Below are positions 1 to 8,364 of a stretch of DNA of 64,000 nt, piece by piece. Location of the stretch: assembly GCA_034669965.1 (NCBI GenBank), contig JAXMOK010000017.1, positions 1-64,000 of the forward strand. Direction: 5' to 3'. How positions within the stretch are numbered: position 1 is the first letter of the stretch; every line of letters begins with the position of its first letter. The position numbers and the translations under genes were made by a program. This DNA comes from HXMU1420-13 sp034669965. Lineage in GTDB: Bacteria; Bacteroidota; Rhodothermia; Balneolales; Balneolaceae. The notes under the pieces are model-generated. The model had not been told where the DNA came from. It saw only the letters and a list, made by a program, of their open reading frames with translations, and did not search any database.

Positions 1-2
1 AC

Positions 3-86
3 AATCGAAAACGGCTCCACTCAGCCCTAGATTATCAAACTCCCTTTGAAAAACAACAACAACTAACCCAAACACAAGCCGCTTAA
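3..86 (+). CDS. IS3-family transposase (OrfB), C-terminal end only
   Basis: The frame starting at base 3 reads NRKRLHSALDYQTPFEKQ and then a short tail to TAA at 84-86. The NRxRxHSALxYxTPxEF pattern is the C-terminal signature of IS3-family DDE transposases of the rve integrase fold. Only 27 residues lie in the window; the rest is upstream. The tail sits directly before a decapitated methyltransferase fragment, so the element probably disrupts that gene. The family call rests on one short motif, which is highly characteristic. Confidence 0.72.
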   Translation, partial: NRKRLHSALDYQTPFEKQQQLTQTQAA

Positions 87-130
87 TCACCCTTAACTAA
101 TCGTCTACTTTTTTGTTGTAATTCCAGTCA
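87..130 (+). mobile_element. Right end of the IS3-family element
   Basis: Between the transposase stop and the methyltransferase remnant lie about 44 non-coding bases ending in CCAGTCA at 124-130. IS3-family elements normally end in ...CA on this side, so base 130 is the likely right boundary. The left end and target duplication are outside the window, so the exact edge is inferred. Confidence 0.45.
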
Positions 131-131
131 C

Positions 132-692
132 TGCTTCAAATATATTAGACTGGAAAGCTATGAAGATGCATTAAACAACCTATCACTCTCCCAGTCTGAC
201 CAACAACAACGGCTTTTAGGTCATGCTGAGTTAAGTGAAGAATATATGCTACGGTATATGCTGGAAGTGGAAAGCCGGGACAGTCTGCTTAACACGGAGA
301 TGTTTCAGCGGCCCTTTGGCTACACCATTCAGGCTACCCAACACAACGAACGGGTAGAAACAGAGGTAGACCTGGTGGAAACCTTCAATTACCTGATCGG
401 GCTTACTGTGGAGAGTATGCAGCTAATCCGGGGCTATGTGGTGGTGATTGGCCATAATAACAACGGAGAGCGTATTTTGGTCATATGGCGCGATGTAGAG
501 AAGCATTCCAATGAAGAATTGGAGGCTTTCTGCGATACCATGGAGTTTAATCCCCATGACCACGAGTTCGATCTGATCTACGTGAACGGGGATAACAATC
601 TCCAGAACCTGAGGAAAGACGAGGAGACCTGGAAAGTGCGACTGATCGAGGAGGCTTTCCATACTCTCATGTTCGAAAAAGAAGGACTATAA
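132..692 (+). pseudogene. mod: Type III restriction-modification methyltransferase (mod), C-terminal remnant
   Basis: An open frame from about 132 reads CFKYIRLESYEDALNNL and continues for some 185 residues to TAA at 690-692. The FKYIRLESYEDxLNN segment is recalled from the C-terminal part of type III DNA methyltransferases. All catalytic motifs (DPPY, FxGxG) and the target recognition region are missing, because the frame is cut at about 131 by the IS3 end. An ATG at 246 could still give a 148-residue product, but not a methylase. The stop overlaps the ATG of the res gene by one base (TAATG), the usual mod-res coupling. Unless another copy exists elsewhere, the system has lost methylation. 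Confidence 0.72.
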
Positions 693-3600
693 TGCCAAGA
701 CACGCTTCTTTTTCAAAATCACTGGTTCTAAACCGGTTCCTGCTCTCCCATTTTGGGGTGAATGGCTTTGAGCCATTATCGGAATTTCTTAAATCTTCTG
801 CCAACGAAGGCCGAGATGAGAACAATTTCTCTAACTTCTATCACGAGTTAAAGCGCAGACTGTTCGCAACTTCCAATCTTACGGAAGATCAGCTGCTGGA
901 ATACGATCAGAACATTGTGAGCCACACCCTAAGGATCAATGAAAAACGCACCGATCCCATTGAGTGGAAATACTTTCAGTATCTGTCCCTGTTATTCACC
1001 GAAATCTATCTCGATAAGTTTTTCCGGAGCCGTACCGGATTGTTGGCCGAATTAAACGAATACCTTGACAAATGGAATGACCTCAATGATGATTCCGTCC
1101 CAAATCCGGAAGGATTAATCTTTGAGCCTTTTCAGTATTCCGATATCAACAAACTGGCATTTTGGAATGCAACAGGTTCCGGTAAGACATTACTCATGCA
1201 CGTTAATATTCTTCAGTACGAGTACTGGAGAAAGCATCACAAAGTAAACGATTCTAATAAAATCTTGCTGGTTACTCCGAATGAAGGATTGAGTAAACAG
1301 CACCTCATAGAGTTCAAGGCTTCAGATATTCCCGCCAATATTTTTTCAAAAAAAACAGGTGGTGTGTTATCTGGAAAAGAAGTGGAGATTCTCGAAGTCT
1401 CAAAACTTGCCGAAGAACACGGAGATAAAACAGTAGACTTTGAATCCTTTGAGACCAATAACCTTGTACTTATTGATGAAGGGCACCGGGGGGTAGCTGG
1501 TAAAGTTTGGAAAGACCGCAGAGATTATTTGAGTGAGGAAGGATTCGCCTTTGAATATTCAGCAACCTTTGGTCAGGCAGTAGCTGCTTCTGGTGGACGT
1601 ACAAGAGATTCTCTTGTAAATGAATATGCAAAAACAATCATCTTTGATTACAGTTATAAGTACTTCTATAAAGATGGGTATGGAAAAGATTATCACATCC
1701 TGAACTTAAAAGAAGACAATCAGGAAAATTTCGTTCGTAAATACCTGACAGGTGCATTACTCTCATTTTATCAACAAAAATTAGTGTTTCGGGAAAACCC
1801 AGGAGCTGTTAAACAGTTCATGCTTGCAAATCCATTATGGATATTTGTGGGTGGTACCGTTACGAAAGCGTTAAGTAAAAGTGATGCCGCTGACATCCCC
1901 AAGATTCTCAAATTCTTTCAGTGGTTTATAGCCGAAGAGAAAGAAGCTACCAACTATCTTGAGCTTCTTCTAGCTGGGACTGATGGAGTGATCGACCAAA
2001 AGAACCGATCTATATTTAAGCACTTCTTTCAGTACGTCAGGAAAAGAGAATTTACCCCAACCGACCTTTACAAAGACGTGCTTAAGAGTGTATTCAACAC
2101 AACCCTTTCGGGAGCCAACCTATATGTTGATAACCTGAACGGAATTGATGGAGAGCTTGGGATCCGAGTTGGAGATAGTGACTATTTTGGAGTTATAAAT
2201 ATAGGTGCAGACAAGCAACTCTATAAAACCTGTCAGGATGAAGGTATACCAGGGCTTGATAAAGACTTTGGTGAATCATTATTCCATGGAATTAAAGATC
2301 AAAGCAGTAAAATCAATGTACTGATTGGTGCAAAGAAATTTACCGAAGGCTGGAGTAGCTGGAGAGTAAGTACGATGGGCTTGATGAATGTTGGGCGTAG
2401 TGAAGGATCTCAAATTATACAGCTATTCGGGCGAGGAGTTCGGCTCAAGGGTTTCAATTGGACACTGAAGCGTTCACGCGAGCTTGATGAATATGAACGT
2501 CCTCAATCCAAAATCCCTGATGTTATACGGTATCTTGAGACACTGAACATCTTTGGTATTCGTAGCGATTACATGGAGCAATTTAAAGAGTTTCTGGAAG
2601 AAGAAGGATTGCCAACAAATGACTCTACCTACCAGACTATTAAAGTTCCAATTCTCCCCCAAATAAAACTGGATGACCGCCGGTTGAAGATCCTTACTAT
2701 TAAAGAAGGGGTGGATTTTAAAAAAGACATCCGTCTTGACTTGAAAACCGTTCCGGCTGACCAGTTCCGACCCGTCGTGTTAGATTGGTACCCTAAGGTT
2801 CAGGTACTCCGACAGTCTAAAGGCTCTTCACAAAGTTTGGTAGAGGATAGTAACCGTTGTAAGGTCACTGAAGAACATATTGCATTTGTAGACTGGGATA
2901 AGATCTATTTTGAGCTTCAGAAGTTTAAAAACGAACGAAGCTGGTATAATATCTCCATCTCTAAAGAAGTACTTCAAGGTATTATCCTTCAATCCTGGTG
3001 GTATGAGCTGTATGTCCCTCAGGACGAGACTAAAATTACCAGCTTTTCACTGGTTAACCTTTGGGAAGAGATCGTAGCATCACTTCTAAAGGCCTACGTA
3101 GACCGATTCTATAATCACTATAAGTCTTCCTACTTGAGCAAGCATATGAAGACTGAATGGCTTACCCCAGATCATCCGAACTTTGAACAAGAATACGAAG
3201 TGATGATTGAAGAAAGTCAGGAGCGCATTATTGAAAATGTGGTCAAGCTTGCCGATGTAATGAAACAAGGCACCTTCGAGGACGATATGAAACTCGGTAA
3301 TGAGTTTGAAGCCTTCAACTACCTCCAGCATCTGTACAAACCTTTGCTATACATCAATCAATCGAACTACAACGATATTGTAAAGATTTCTCCGGTTGCA
3401 TTGGTAGAAAGTGAATGGAGATTCGTTAAACATCTGCGTCATTTCTATACCAATCACTCTGAGCAATTTGAAGACACACAGCTTTGCTTACTCAGAAACC
3501 AGTCACGCAAGGGTGTAGGATTCTTCGAGGCACATGGTTTCTATCCAGATTTCATTCTTTGGTTGGTACAGGGCGATACACAACACATTGCGTTCATCGA

Positions 3601-3862
3601 TCCAAAAGGTTTGCGACAAATCACTGGCTTTGAACACCCGAAGATCCGGTTCTACAAAACCATCAAAGAAGAGATCGAACCAAGGTTGGAAGATAAAAGT
3701 GTAAATCTTAGTTCTTTCATTATCACTAATACCAAATATCACGAAGTTAAGCACTGGGACGGTGGACACGATATTAATCAATTCAATATTCATAACGTCT
3801 ACTTCATGGAAGAGCAGCAGGGAGCTTATATAGAAACGATATTAGGGAAGATGGTGGAATAA
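692..3862 (+). CDS. res: Type III restriction enzyme Res subunit (helicase-nuclease)
   Basis: This 1056-residue protein has superfamily 2 helicase motifs in order: Walker A in NATGSGKT near residue 160, a DEGH Walker B near 262, SATF near 289, and a motif VI-like QLFGRGVRLKG near 573. The C-terminal part has PDF followed by FIDPKG around residues 950-970, which fits the PD-(D/E)XK nuclease of type III Res proteins with Asp at the position often held by Glu. Type III Res normally acts only in complex with Mod, translocating after ATP hydrolysis and cutting near the recognition site. Here mod is only a 3' remnant, so the protein looks orphaned. The reading frame itself shows no damage. A related DEAD/DEAH helicase-nuclease is the alternative. 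Confidence 0.85.
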   Translation: MPRHASFSKSLVLNRFLLSHFGVNGFEPLSEFLKSSANEGRDENNFSNFYHELKRRLFATSNLTEDQLLEYDQNIVSHTLRINEKRTDPIEWKYFQYLSLLFTEIYLDKFFRSRTGLLAELNEYLDKWNDLNDDSVPNPEGLIFEPFQYSDINKLAFWNATGSGKTLLMHVNILQYEYWRKHHKVNDSNKILLVTPNEGLSKQHLIEFKASDIPANIFSKKTGGVLSGKEVEILEVSKLAEEHGDKTVDFESFETNNLVLIDEGHRGVAGKVWKDRRDYLSEEGFAFEYSATFGQAVAASGGRTRDSLVNEYAKTIIFDYSYKYFYKDGYGKDYHILNLKEDNQENFVRKYLTGALLSFYQQKLVFRENPGAVKQFMLANPLWIFVGGTVTKALSKSDAADIPKILKFFQWFIAEEKEATNYLELLLAGTDGVIDQKNRSIFKHFFQYVRKREFTPTDLYKDVLKSVFNTTLSGANLYVDNLNGIDGELGIRVGDSDYFGVINIGADKQLYKTCQDEGIPGLDKDFGESLFHGIKDQSSKINVLIGAKKFTEGWSSWRVSTMGLMNVGRSEGSQIIQLFGRGVRLKGFNWTLKRSRELDEYERPQSKIPDVIRYLETLNIFGIRSDYMEQFKEFLEEEGLPTNDSTYQTIKVPILPQIKLDDRRLKILTIKEGVDFKKDIRLDLKTVPADQFRPVVLDWYPKVQVLRQSKGSSQSLVEDSNRCKVTEEHIAFVDWDKIYFELQKFKNERSWYNISISKEVLQGIILQSWWYELYVPQDETKITSFSLVNLWEEIVASLLKAYVDRFYNHYKSSYLSKHMKTEWLTPDHPNFEQEYEVMIEESQERIIENVVKLADVMKQGTFEDDMKLGNEFEAFNYLQHLYKPLLYINQSNYNDIVKISPVALVESEWRFVKHLRHFYTNHSEQFEDTQLCLLRNQSRKGVGFFEAHGFYPDFILWLVQGDTQHIAFIDPKGLRQITGFEHPKIRFYKTIKEEIEPRLEDKSVNLSSFIITNTKYHEVKHWDGGHDINQFNIHNVYFMEEQQGAYIETILGKMVE

Positions 3863-3910
3863 ACCTGATTAGATCTTGTGTAATTCTTTATTATCTATGA
3901 CTTGTCGGTA

Positions 3911-4118
3911 TTATTGTATTTCAATTTTATACCCAGTATTAAGCTCATTCAGTTTGTATTGAAGAGCAGATAAAGCTGGGGCAGAAGATGTCTTTACACC
4001 AAGGTAATCACTACCAGGATGCTCTGCATCAATAAAGGATATATATCCTAAGATTTTAGCCTGGTACCGTAGCTCTGCTGCGGGACTTTTTCGGGAGCTC
4101 AGCTCCCTTTCTGGTGCT
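3911..4118 (-). pseudogene. C-terminal gene remnant of unknown function, cut by a REP/RAYT element
   Basis: On the minus strand an open frame ends at TAA (3911-3913) and contains coherent sequence such as ILGYISFIDAEHPGSDYLGV and ends YKIEIQ. No start codon is found before the frame runs into the palindromic sequence beside the RAYT gene. About 50 residues look protein-like; the preceding part is encoded by the REP-like repeat itself. I do not recognise the family. It could be the tail of a gene interrupted by the RAYT/REP block, or a chance open frame. Confidence 0.35.
4066..4118. repeat. REP-like palindrome downstream of the RAYT gene
   Basis: The segment contains the perfect palindrome GGAGCTCAGCTCC near 4095 plus GTAGCTCTGCTGC near 4070. 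The latter, reversed, resembles GGAGCAGAGCTCCG on the other side of the transposase gene. Paired REP sequences around a RAYT gene are the known arrangement. Confidence 0.6.
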
Positions 4119-4123
4119 GGCTA

Positions 4124-4669
4124 TTAATCACTTACCGAGCCATAAACGGTAATAATTTCATTAACTTCTTTACCCAAGTATGCTTCAACCGACGAATAAT
4201 GCCAGTATTCCGGTCGCTCCACAAAACCAGCGTTAACAGGATTGTAGTGAATATATTCTAAACAAGACTGCATTTTTTTATCACTGTCAATTTGAATGGG
4301 GTGTGAACCTTCCTGCCACAATTGATACTGTGATTCCACTTTTTGTGTAACACGAGCTTGTTTGATTCTTTGCAAAATTATTGAACGCCCTCGCTCTTCT
4401 AAGCAGTCTACTATCTTACGAGCAGTAAAGGATTTGAATCTTCTGATTTTTTCTACTATGTCTTTTGCTTCAACAGCTAGATGCACATGATTATGCATAA
4501 TAACATAGCCATTGATCTTCATTTTGAATTCTGTATTCAAAAACTTCAGGGAATCTAGAACGATACTAGCAATCAATGGATCGTCAAAGATGGAAATCCC
4601 TCCAACCACAGAATGCGTAATAAAGTAAGGATAATGTTCTTCGTGAAATTTAAACCTGCTTCTTCCCAT
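4124..4669 (-). CDS. REP-associated tyrosine transposase (RAYT, Y1 HUH family)
   Basis: This 181-residue protein has the HUH metal-binding motif in MHNHVHLAVE (about residues 58-67) and the tyrosine motif YIHYNPVNAGF (about 139-149), in the order and spacing of IS200-like Y1 transposases of the RAYT branch. Known RAYTs cut single-stranded REP hairpins and are usually domesticated, single-copy genes. Palindromes lie on both sides (4066-4118 and 4738-4784), supporting the RAYT assignment over an ordinary IS200/IS605 element; there is no TnpB partner. The gene appears intact. Confidence 0.88.
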   Translation of the reverse strand: MGRSRFKFHEEHYPYFITHSVVGGISIFDDPLIASIVLDSLKFLNTEFKMKINGYVIMHNHVHLAVEAKDIVEKIRRFKSFTARKIVDCLEERGRSIILQRIKQARVTQKVESQYQLWQEGSHPIQIDSDKKMQSCLEYIHYNPVNAGFVERPEYWHYSSVEAYLGKEVNEIITVYGSVSD

Positions 4670-4737
4670 AACTTTTTTAATGGGTAAGACTCAATTGAAC
4701 AGGTATTCCTTACAAAAAACTTTTGAGCAGTTATTAA

Positions 4738-4784
4738 TCGGAGCAGAGCTCCGTGTTGGCATTACGGAGTGGAACTCCGGAACG
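4738..4784. repeat. REP-like palindromes upstream of the RAYT gene
   Basis: Two adjacent hairpin units are seen: CGGAGCAGAGCTCCG and ACGGAGTGGAACTCCG, separated by about nine bases. They match the style of the palindromes at 4066-4118 and are likely substrates of the neighbouring RAYT. Confidence 0.65.
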
Positions 4785-4793
4785 AGAGTCAAA

Positions 4794-4985
4794 TTATGAG
4801 TTTTCCTTTGACACCTTAAATCGCTCAATCAATCTAGAAAGATCGAGCGATTGCATAGCACTGATTGCGGCTTCCATGGCGCCTTCATTACATAGGCCCT
4901 GAATAGAAGCGTCTGTAAAGCCTTCTCTGGCCGCTTGAATACAGGCTTCAGAAATATAGTTCGCGAGTTCTAAGTCTTTGTTCAT
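4794..4985 (-). CDS. Small conserved-looking protein of unknown function (63 aa)
   Basis: The ATG at 4983-4985 opens a 63-residue frame rich in alanine and acidic residues, with helical stretches such as YISEACIQAAREGFTDASI and GAMEAAISAMQSLD. There is no signal peptide or membrane segment. Periodic hydrophobic residues suggest a small helical cytoplasmic protein. It is oriented with the upstream lipoprotein gene, about 70 bases away. I do not recognise a family. The composition is protein-like rather than random, so I keep it. Confidence 0.55.
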   Translation of the reverse strand: MNKDLELANYISEACIQAAREGFTDASIQGLCNEGAMEAAISAMQSLDLSRLIERFKVSKENS

Positions 4986-5056
4986 GGTTGCTAAGATTTA
5001 TGCATTTCGGAATCTGATATAATTTCCTCTTTCAATCAAATTAAACCGTCAAAAAA

Positions 5057-5674
5057 TCAATAGGGTGATGGCAGTACTACCGTACTTCCTCTTTGATCTA
5101 GCGCCGTTCGTTTGATCAATCGAATACAGTGACTGTAATCAAAATAGTCTCTGCGATGTACAGTGCTGAAGGGTTGGATAAAGGTTGAATCAGATAAGTG
5201 CCAGCCATAAATCCCCACTTTATCGGAGGCTCTGTCGATGGCGATTACGTTTTTTTTGTGACCGGCAATCAGTTTTCCTGAAGTTTCGGTAAAACCTGAA
5301 TCTAAGAGTTGAGCTTCAATCAACTCATTATGCCGAACGTAATATGATTTGGTGGTCATTTCATCGGTCGGCGGCATTGGTATTGGAGCTAGTTTAATAT
5401 CCGCTTGTTGATAAATCGCATCTACCATTTCAACGGAAGGGAGCCACATTCCCAAGCTATCCGCCAAATGTATTGCATCGGAATACCCGAGCGGTGTTCG
5501 GATTCCATCCACCGAATAATAATCGGGTGCTACACAAATGGTGAGAGTATTGAAATTCACTGGAATAAAATCCCCGCAAAACGAAACCGGTTGAGTGGGA
5601 ACTTGATCTGTTTCAATCTTGGTGCAAGTTGTAATTGGAATTATAATCAATAAGAAAAGAGTCAGTGATTTCAT
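5057..5674 (-). CDS. Putative secreted lipoprotein of unknown function
   Basis: The chosen ATG at 5672-5674 gives a 205-residue protein beginning MKSLTLFLLIIIPITTCTK, a signal sequence with a plausible lipobox (ITTC); a start five codons upstream is possible but adds a charged lead. The mature part has the pattern LGYSDAIHLADSLGMWLPS and later YGWH, IQP, VHRRDYFDYSHCIRLI. The VHxxxYxDYSH(C/G)IRLI motif recurs in uncharacterised bacterial secreted proteins, but I cannot name the family. The gene is divergent from the ECF sigma operon, with an 84-base gap holding the ECF promoter. Confidence 0.7.
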   Translation of the reverse strand: MKSLTLFLLIIIPITTCTKIETDQVPTQPVSFCGDFIPVNFNTLTICVAPDYYSVDGIRTPLGYSDAIHLADSLGMWLPSVEMVDAIYQQADIKLAPIPMPPTDEMTTKSYYVRHNELIEAQLLDSGFTETSGKLIAGHKKNVIAIDRASDKVGIYGWHLSDSTFIQPFSTVHRRDYFDYSHCIRLIKRTALDQRGSTVVLPSPY

Positions 5675-5758
5675 GCGAGAGACGATCAATCAATTTTGAT
5701 GAAGATGTTGAAATATGTAGAACAATAAAGTTGGTTTCTGAAAAAAATCTCAATACTG

Positions 5759-5788
5759 TTGTCACATTTTGAATTCCGGACAGACTAT
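5759..5788 (+). promoter_or_regulatory. Candidate autoregulatory ECF sigma promoter
   Basis: TTGTCACATT (5759-5768), a 13-base spacer and AGACTAT (5782-5788) stand just before the sigma factor gene. The same two blocks with the same spacing occur before the amidohydrolase gene at 6860-6889. Self-recognition by an ECF sigma factor is common. This placement argues that translation begins downstream of 5759. Confidence 0.7.
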
Positions 5789-5809
5789 ACCAAAAATAAC
5801 TCTCTTTAT

Positions 5810-6301
5810 TTGCTAACAGCAGACGAAATATACACCCTATACGGCGACTCGTTATGGCGATTAACACTTGCGTACGAATCGGATGAAGAATTGAGAAAGG
5901 ATCTTTTTCAAGAAATAATGATTGCTGTTTGGCAAGCTCTGTCTCGCTTTAAAGGCAAAAGTTCCATCAAGACGTACATCTATCGCATTGCTCACAATCG
6001 ATGTATTTCGCATAGCGTGAATCGAAAGAAAGTTCGCAATCGATTTAGTTCGTTAGGGGATGCTGCTATGGAAATTGAAGAGACATCAGACAACCCCGAA
6101 AAGGAAATCGAAAATCGTGAATTGAAGGCAGAGATCAACGAATTAATCGGCAAGATGTCGCCAAAAATTCGGCAAGTATTGGTGATGCATCTCGAACAGA
6201 TTGCCAACAAAGAAATTGCTGAAATCCTTGGATTGAAAGAAAATACGGTGGCCGTTCGAATTAAACGTGGTAAACAACTTCTTATGGAGAAATTGAAATG
6301 A
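5810..6301 (+). CDS. ECF-family RNA polymerase sigma factor
   Basis: The protein has sigma region 2 (LYGDSLWRLTLAYESDEELR through DLFQEIMIAVWQALSRFKGK and TYIYRIAHNRCIS) and region 4 (MSPKIRQVLVMHLEQ then NKEIAEILGLKENTVAVRIK), typical of sigma-70 ECF factors. No ATG lies before region 2. An in-frame TTG at 5759 falls inside the -35-like element, so I place the start at TTG 5810, giving 163 residues beginning LTADEIYTLYG. The stop overlaps the next gene's ATG (ATGA at 6298-6301), so the membrane protein downstream is translationally coupled and may be its regulator. The target set inferred here includes its own operon and the amidohydrolase gene. Confidence 0.87.
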   Translation: MLTADEIYTLYGDSLWRLTLAYESDEELRKDLFQEIMIAVWQALSRFKGKSSIKTYIYRIAHNRCISHSVNRKKVRNRFSSLGDAAMEIEETSDNPEKEIENRELKAEINELIGKMSPKIRQVLVMHLEQIANKEIAEILGLKENTVAVRIKRGKQLLMEKLK

Positions 6302-6852
6302 AGGAACAGGATTGGAATAGCATTCAAGACCTCTGGTCGGCCGATGAAAAACCGAAAGAAATAGAAGCTGAAATCAAAAAGGAATTTAACTCATCGAAAC
6401 GAAGAGCTCTATTTATTTATATAATTGAAGCATTTATTGTGCTGTCAATTATCGCCTACACGGTATTTGCATGGCTTAATGATGTGATCGAGGAGCTCAT
6501 AATAATTGACCTGTGGGCGACTTTGTTGGTGATCGGGGTGTTTACTTATTGGAACAGAATTCGATTTCCGCAAAATGAGTCACTAAATAATCGAGAGTAT
6601 CTGTTATTTATGATCAAGCACTCAAAGCGAAAGAAAAATACAGGCATTTTTGTGATAACAATCGCTGTAATTCATGCCATGATCATAGCCGGATATTTTG
6701 GAATCTCCAGTCTCCTTGAAACACCTGAGCATACTTTGCTTGTTGTATCAATTACTCTTGGATATGTGATTTGGGGCGTTTGGTTTACGTTACGAGCAAA
6801 CATTGAAATGTTGAAATACAACCAATTATTCGATCAATTTTTCAAGGATTAG
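6298..6852 (+). CDS. Four-helix membrane protein coupled to the ECF sigma factor, possible anti-sigma factor
   Basis: The 184-residue protein has a charged N-terminal cytoplasmic part (about 1-34) and four hydrophobic segments near residues 35-58, 64-84, 116-137 and 146-165. It contains no recognisable zinc-binding anti-sigma motif (HxxxCxxC). Gene order and the ATGA overlap with the sigma gene are typical of sigma/anti-sigma pairs, so a role in holding the sigma factor at the membrane is inferred from position alone. It could instead be an unrelated membrane protein. Confidence 0.7.
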   Translation: MKEQDWNSIQDLWSADEKPKEIEAEIKKEFNSSKRRALFIYIIEAFIVLSIIAYTVFAWLNDVIEELIIIDLWATLLVIGVFTYWNRIRFPQNESLNNREYLLFMIKHSKRKKNTGIFVITIAVIHAMIIAGYFGISSLLETPEHTLLVVSITLGYVIWGVWFTLRANIEMLKYNQLFDQFFKD

Positions 6853-6859
6853 ATTATTT

Positions 6860-6889
6860 TTGTCACATTCGTCTTTTGGGGTAGACTAT
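6860..6889 (+). promoter_or_regulatory. Candidate ECF sigma promoter of the amidohydrolase gene
   Basis: TTGTCACATT (6860-6869), 13 bases, then AGACTAT (6883-6889) repeat exactly the blocks and spacing upstream of the sigma gene, with a shared GG three bases or so before the second block. The gene starts 33 bases downstream. Confidence 0.72.
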
Positions 6890-6922
6890 CATATCAACTA
6901 GAACAATTAAACAGTTGGTATT

Positions 6923-8347
6923 ATGAAAAAGACAACACTATTTATCGCATTTGTAGCACTACTAAATATCCAGGTTGTTGCCCAGGATTTATTGATTAAA
7001 AACGTTCGGATTGTAGACCCGATTAAGGCAAACGCAACAGAAGCCTCAGATTTGATAATCAAAAATGGATTGATTGAATCTATTGCAAGTCATGATCCCT
7101 TAAGAAAGCTCGAAGACGTTGAAACCGTAGATGGGAATGGGAAGTATTTAAGTCCGGGATTCATTAATTCGCATATTCATCTGGCTTTAGGCACCATCGA
7201 AATGAACATTGTGGATGGAGTGCCGGAATTGGAAATAGATCTTTCAGAAGAACTACCTGAAATCACTCTCCAATTGTTATTGGCCAATGGAATAACCACA
7301 GCCAGAGATCCGGGTGGGTTGACCGATATCACAACAGAATTTAAAGAGAAAACTCAGCGAAATGAAGTGATGGGACCCGAATTAAAGGTAGCTGGCACTA
7401 TTATCGATATCACGAAATTCAAAAACCTGGTTCATACGGTAGAATCGGGTGAGGATATCATCAACGAGGTACAACGGCAGAAAAATTCAGGGGTTGATTA
7501 CATAAAATTGTACACCGGTTTGGATTCTGATCTTACTAAAACGGGAATCGATCATGCCCATCAAGAAGGACTAAAAACAATCGCGCATTTACAAACTACA
7601 TCATGGACAGAAGCCGCCAAACTTGGGGTAGATAACATCGTGCACATTATTCCGGGCAGTGCAGACTTGTTGCCGGAAGAACATCGAGCTGCTTTTTTAG
7701 AATCGACAACCTTGGGTTCCATTTGGTTTTATAAATGGTTCGAATATGTAGATTTCGAGAGTGAAGAAATCAAAGAAATGTTTCGGGTGTTGAAGGAACA
7801 CGAAGTTTCGGTTGATCCAACTTTGATATTATTTCACTCCATGTTTTTTAAAAATGATGAGATTTACACTACAAATCCGGCGCTGGCGCACTTGCCTGAA
7901 AACATTGTAACAGATTGGGAAAAGGGAATCGACTTCACCTTAGGTTGGACAGAAGCAGATTTCGAAGCAGCTAAAAATGTGTGGCCAAAAGTGGAAGAAT
8001 TCTTACGATTACTCCACGAGCATGACATACTTTTGACGGCCGGAACCGATACCAACAACCCTTGGATTACCCCGGGCGACAGTTTCCACCAAGAATTGCT
8101 GCTGTACAAACAAGCCGGTTTATCGAATGCCGATATCTTAAAAATTGCAACTATCAACGGTGCAAAGTTGATGGATATTGATCACCGAACAGGAACGATT
8201 GAAGTGGGGAAAGAAGCTGATTTGGTGTTGCTCACCAGTAACCCGCTTGTTGATATTGCTCATACTTCTTCCATCGAATGGGTCATTGAAAACGGTGTGA
8301 TTCACACGCCCAAAGAGTTAACAAAAAGCCTAAAATCTGTAAACTAG
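6923..8347 (+). CDS. Secreted amidohydrolase (imidazolonepropionase-like family)
   Basis: The 474-residue protein starts with a signal peptide (MKKTTLFIAFVALLNIQVVA). It carries the metal-dependent amidohydrolase motifs: HxH in NSHIHLAL, a lysine in VDYIKLYTG (candidate carbamylated metal ligand), histidines in KTIAHLQTT and DNIVHIIPG, and an aspartate in LLTAGTDTNNP. The C-terminal GTIEVGKEADLVLL is typical of the family. Related secreted enzymes act on amides or peptides, such as Xaa-Pro dipeptides, but the substrate cannot be read here. It has its own ECF-type promoter and probably ends at the hairpin near 8365. Confidence 0.88.
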   Translation: MKKTTLFIAFVALLNIQVVAQDLLIKNVRIVDPIKANATEASDLIIKNGLIESIASHDPLRKLEDVETVDGNGKYLSPGFINSHIHLALGTIEMNIVDGVPELEIDLSEELPEITLQLLLANGITTARDPGGLTDITTEFKEKTQRNEVMGPELKVAGTIIDITKFKNLVHTVESGEDIINEVQRQKNSGVDYIKLYTGLDSDLTKTGIDHAHQEGLKTIAHLQTTSWTEAAKLGVDNIVHIIPGSADLLPEEHRAAFLESTTLGSIWFYKWFEYVDFESEEIKEMFRVLKEHEVSVDPTLILFHSMFFKNDEIYTTNPALAHLPENIVTDWEKGIDFTLGWTEADFEAAKNVWPKVEEFLRLLHEHDILLTAGTDTNNPWITPGDSFHQELLLYKQAGLSNADILKIATINGAKLMDIDHRTGTIEVGKEADLVLLTSNPLVDIAHTSSIEWVIENGVIHTPKELTKSLKSVN

Positions 8348-8364
8348 AGTACTAAAATACAAGC

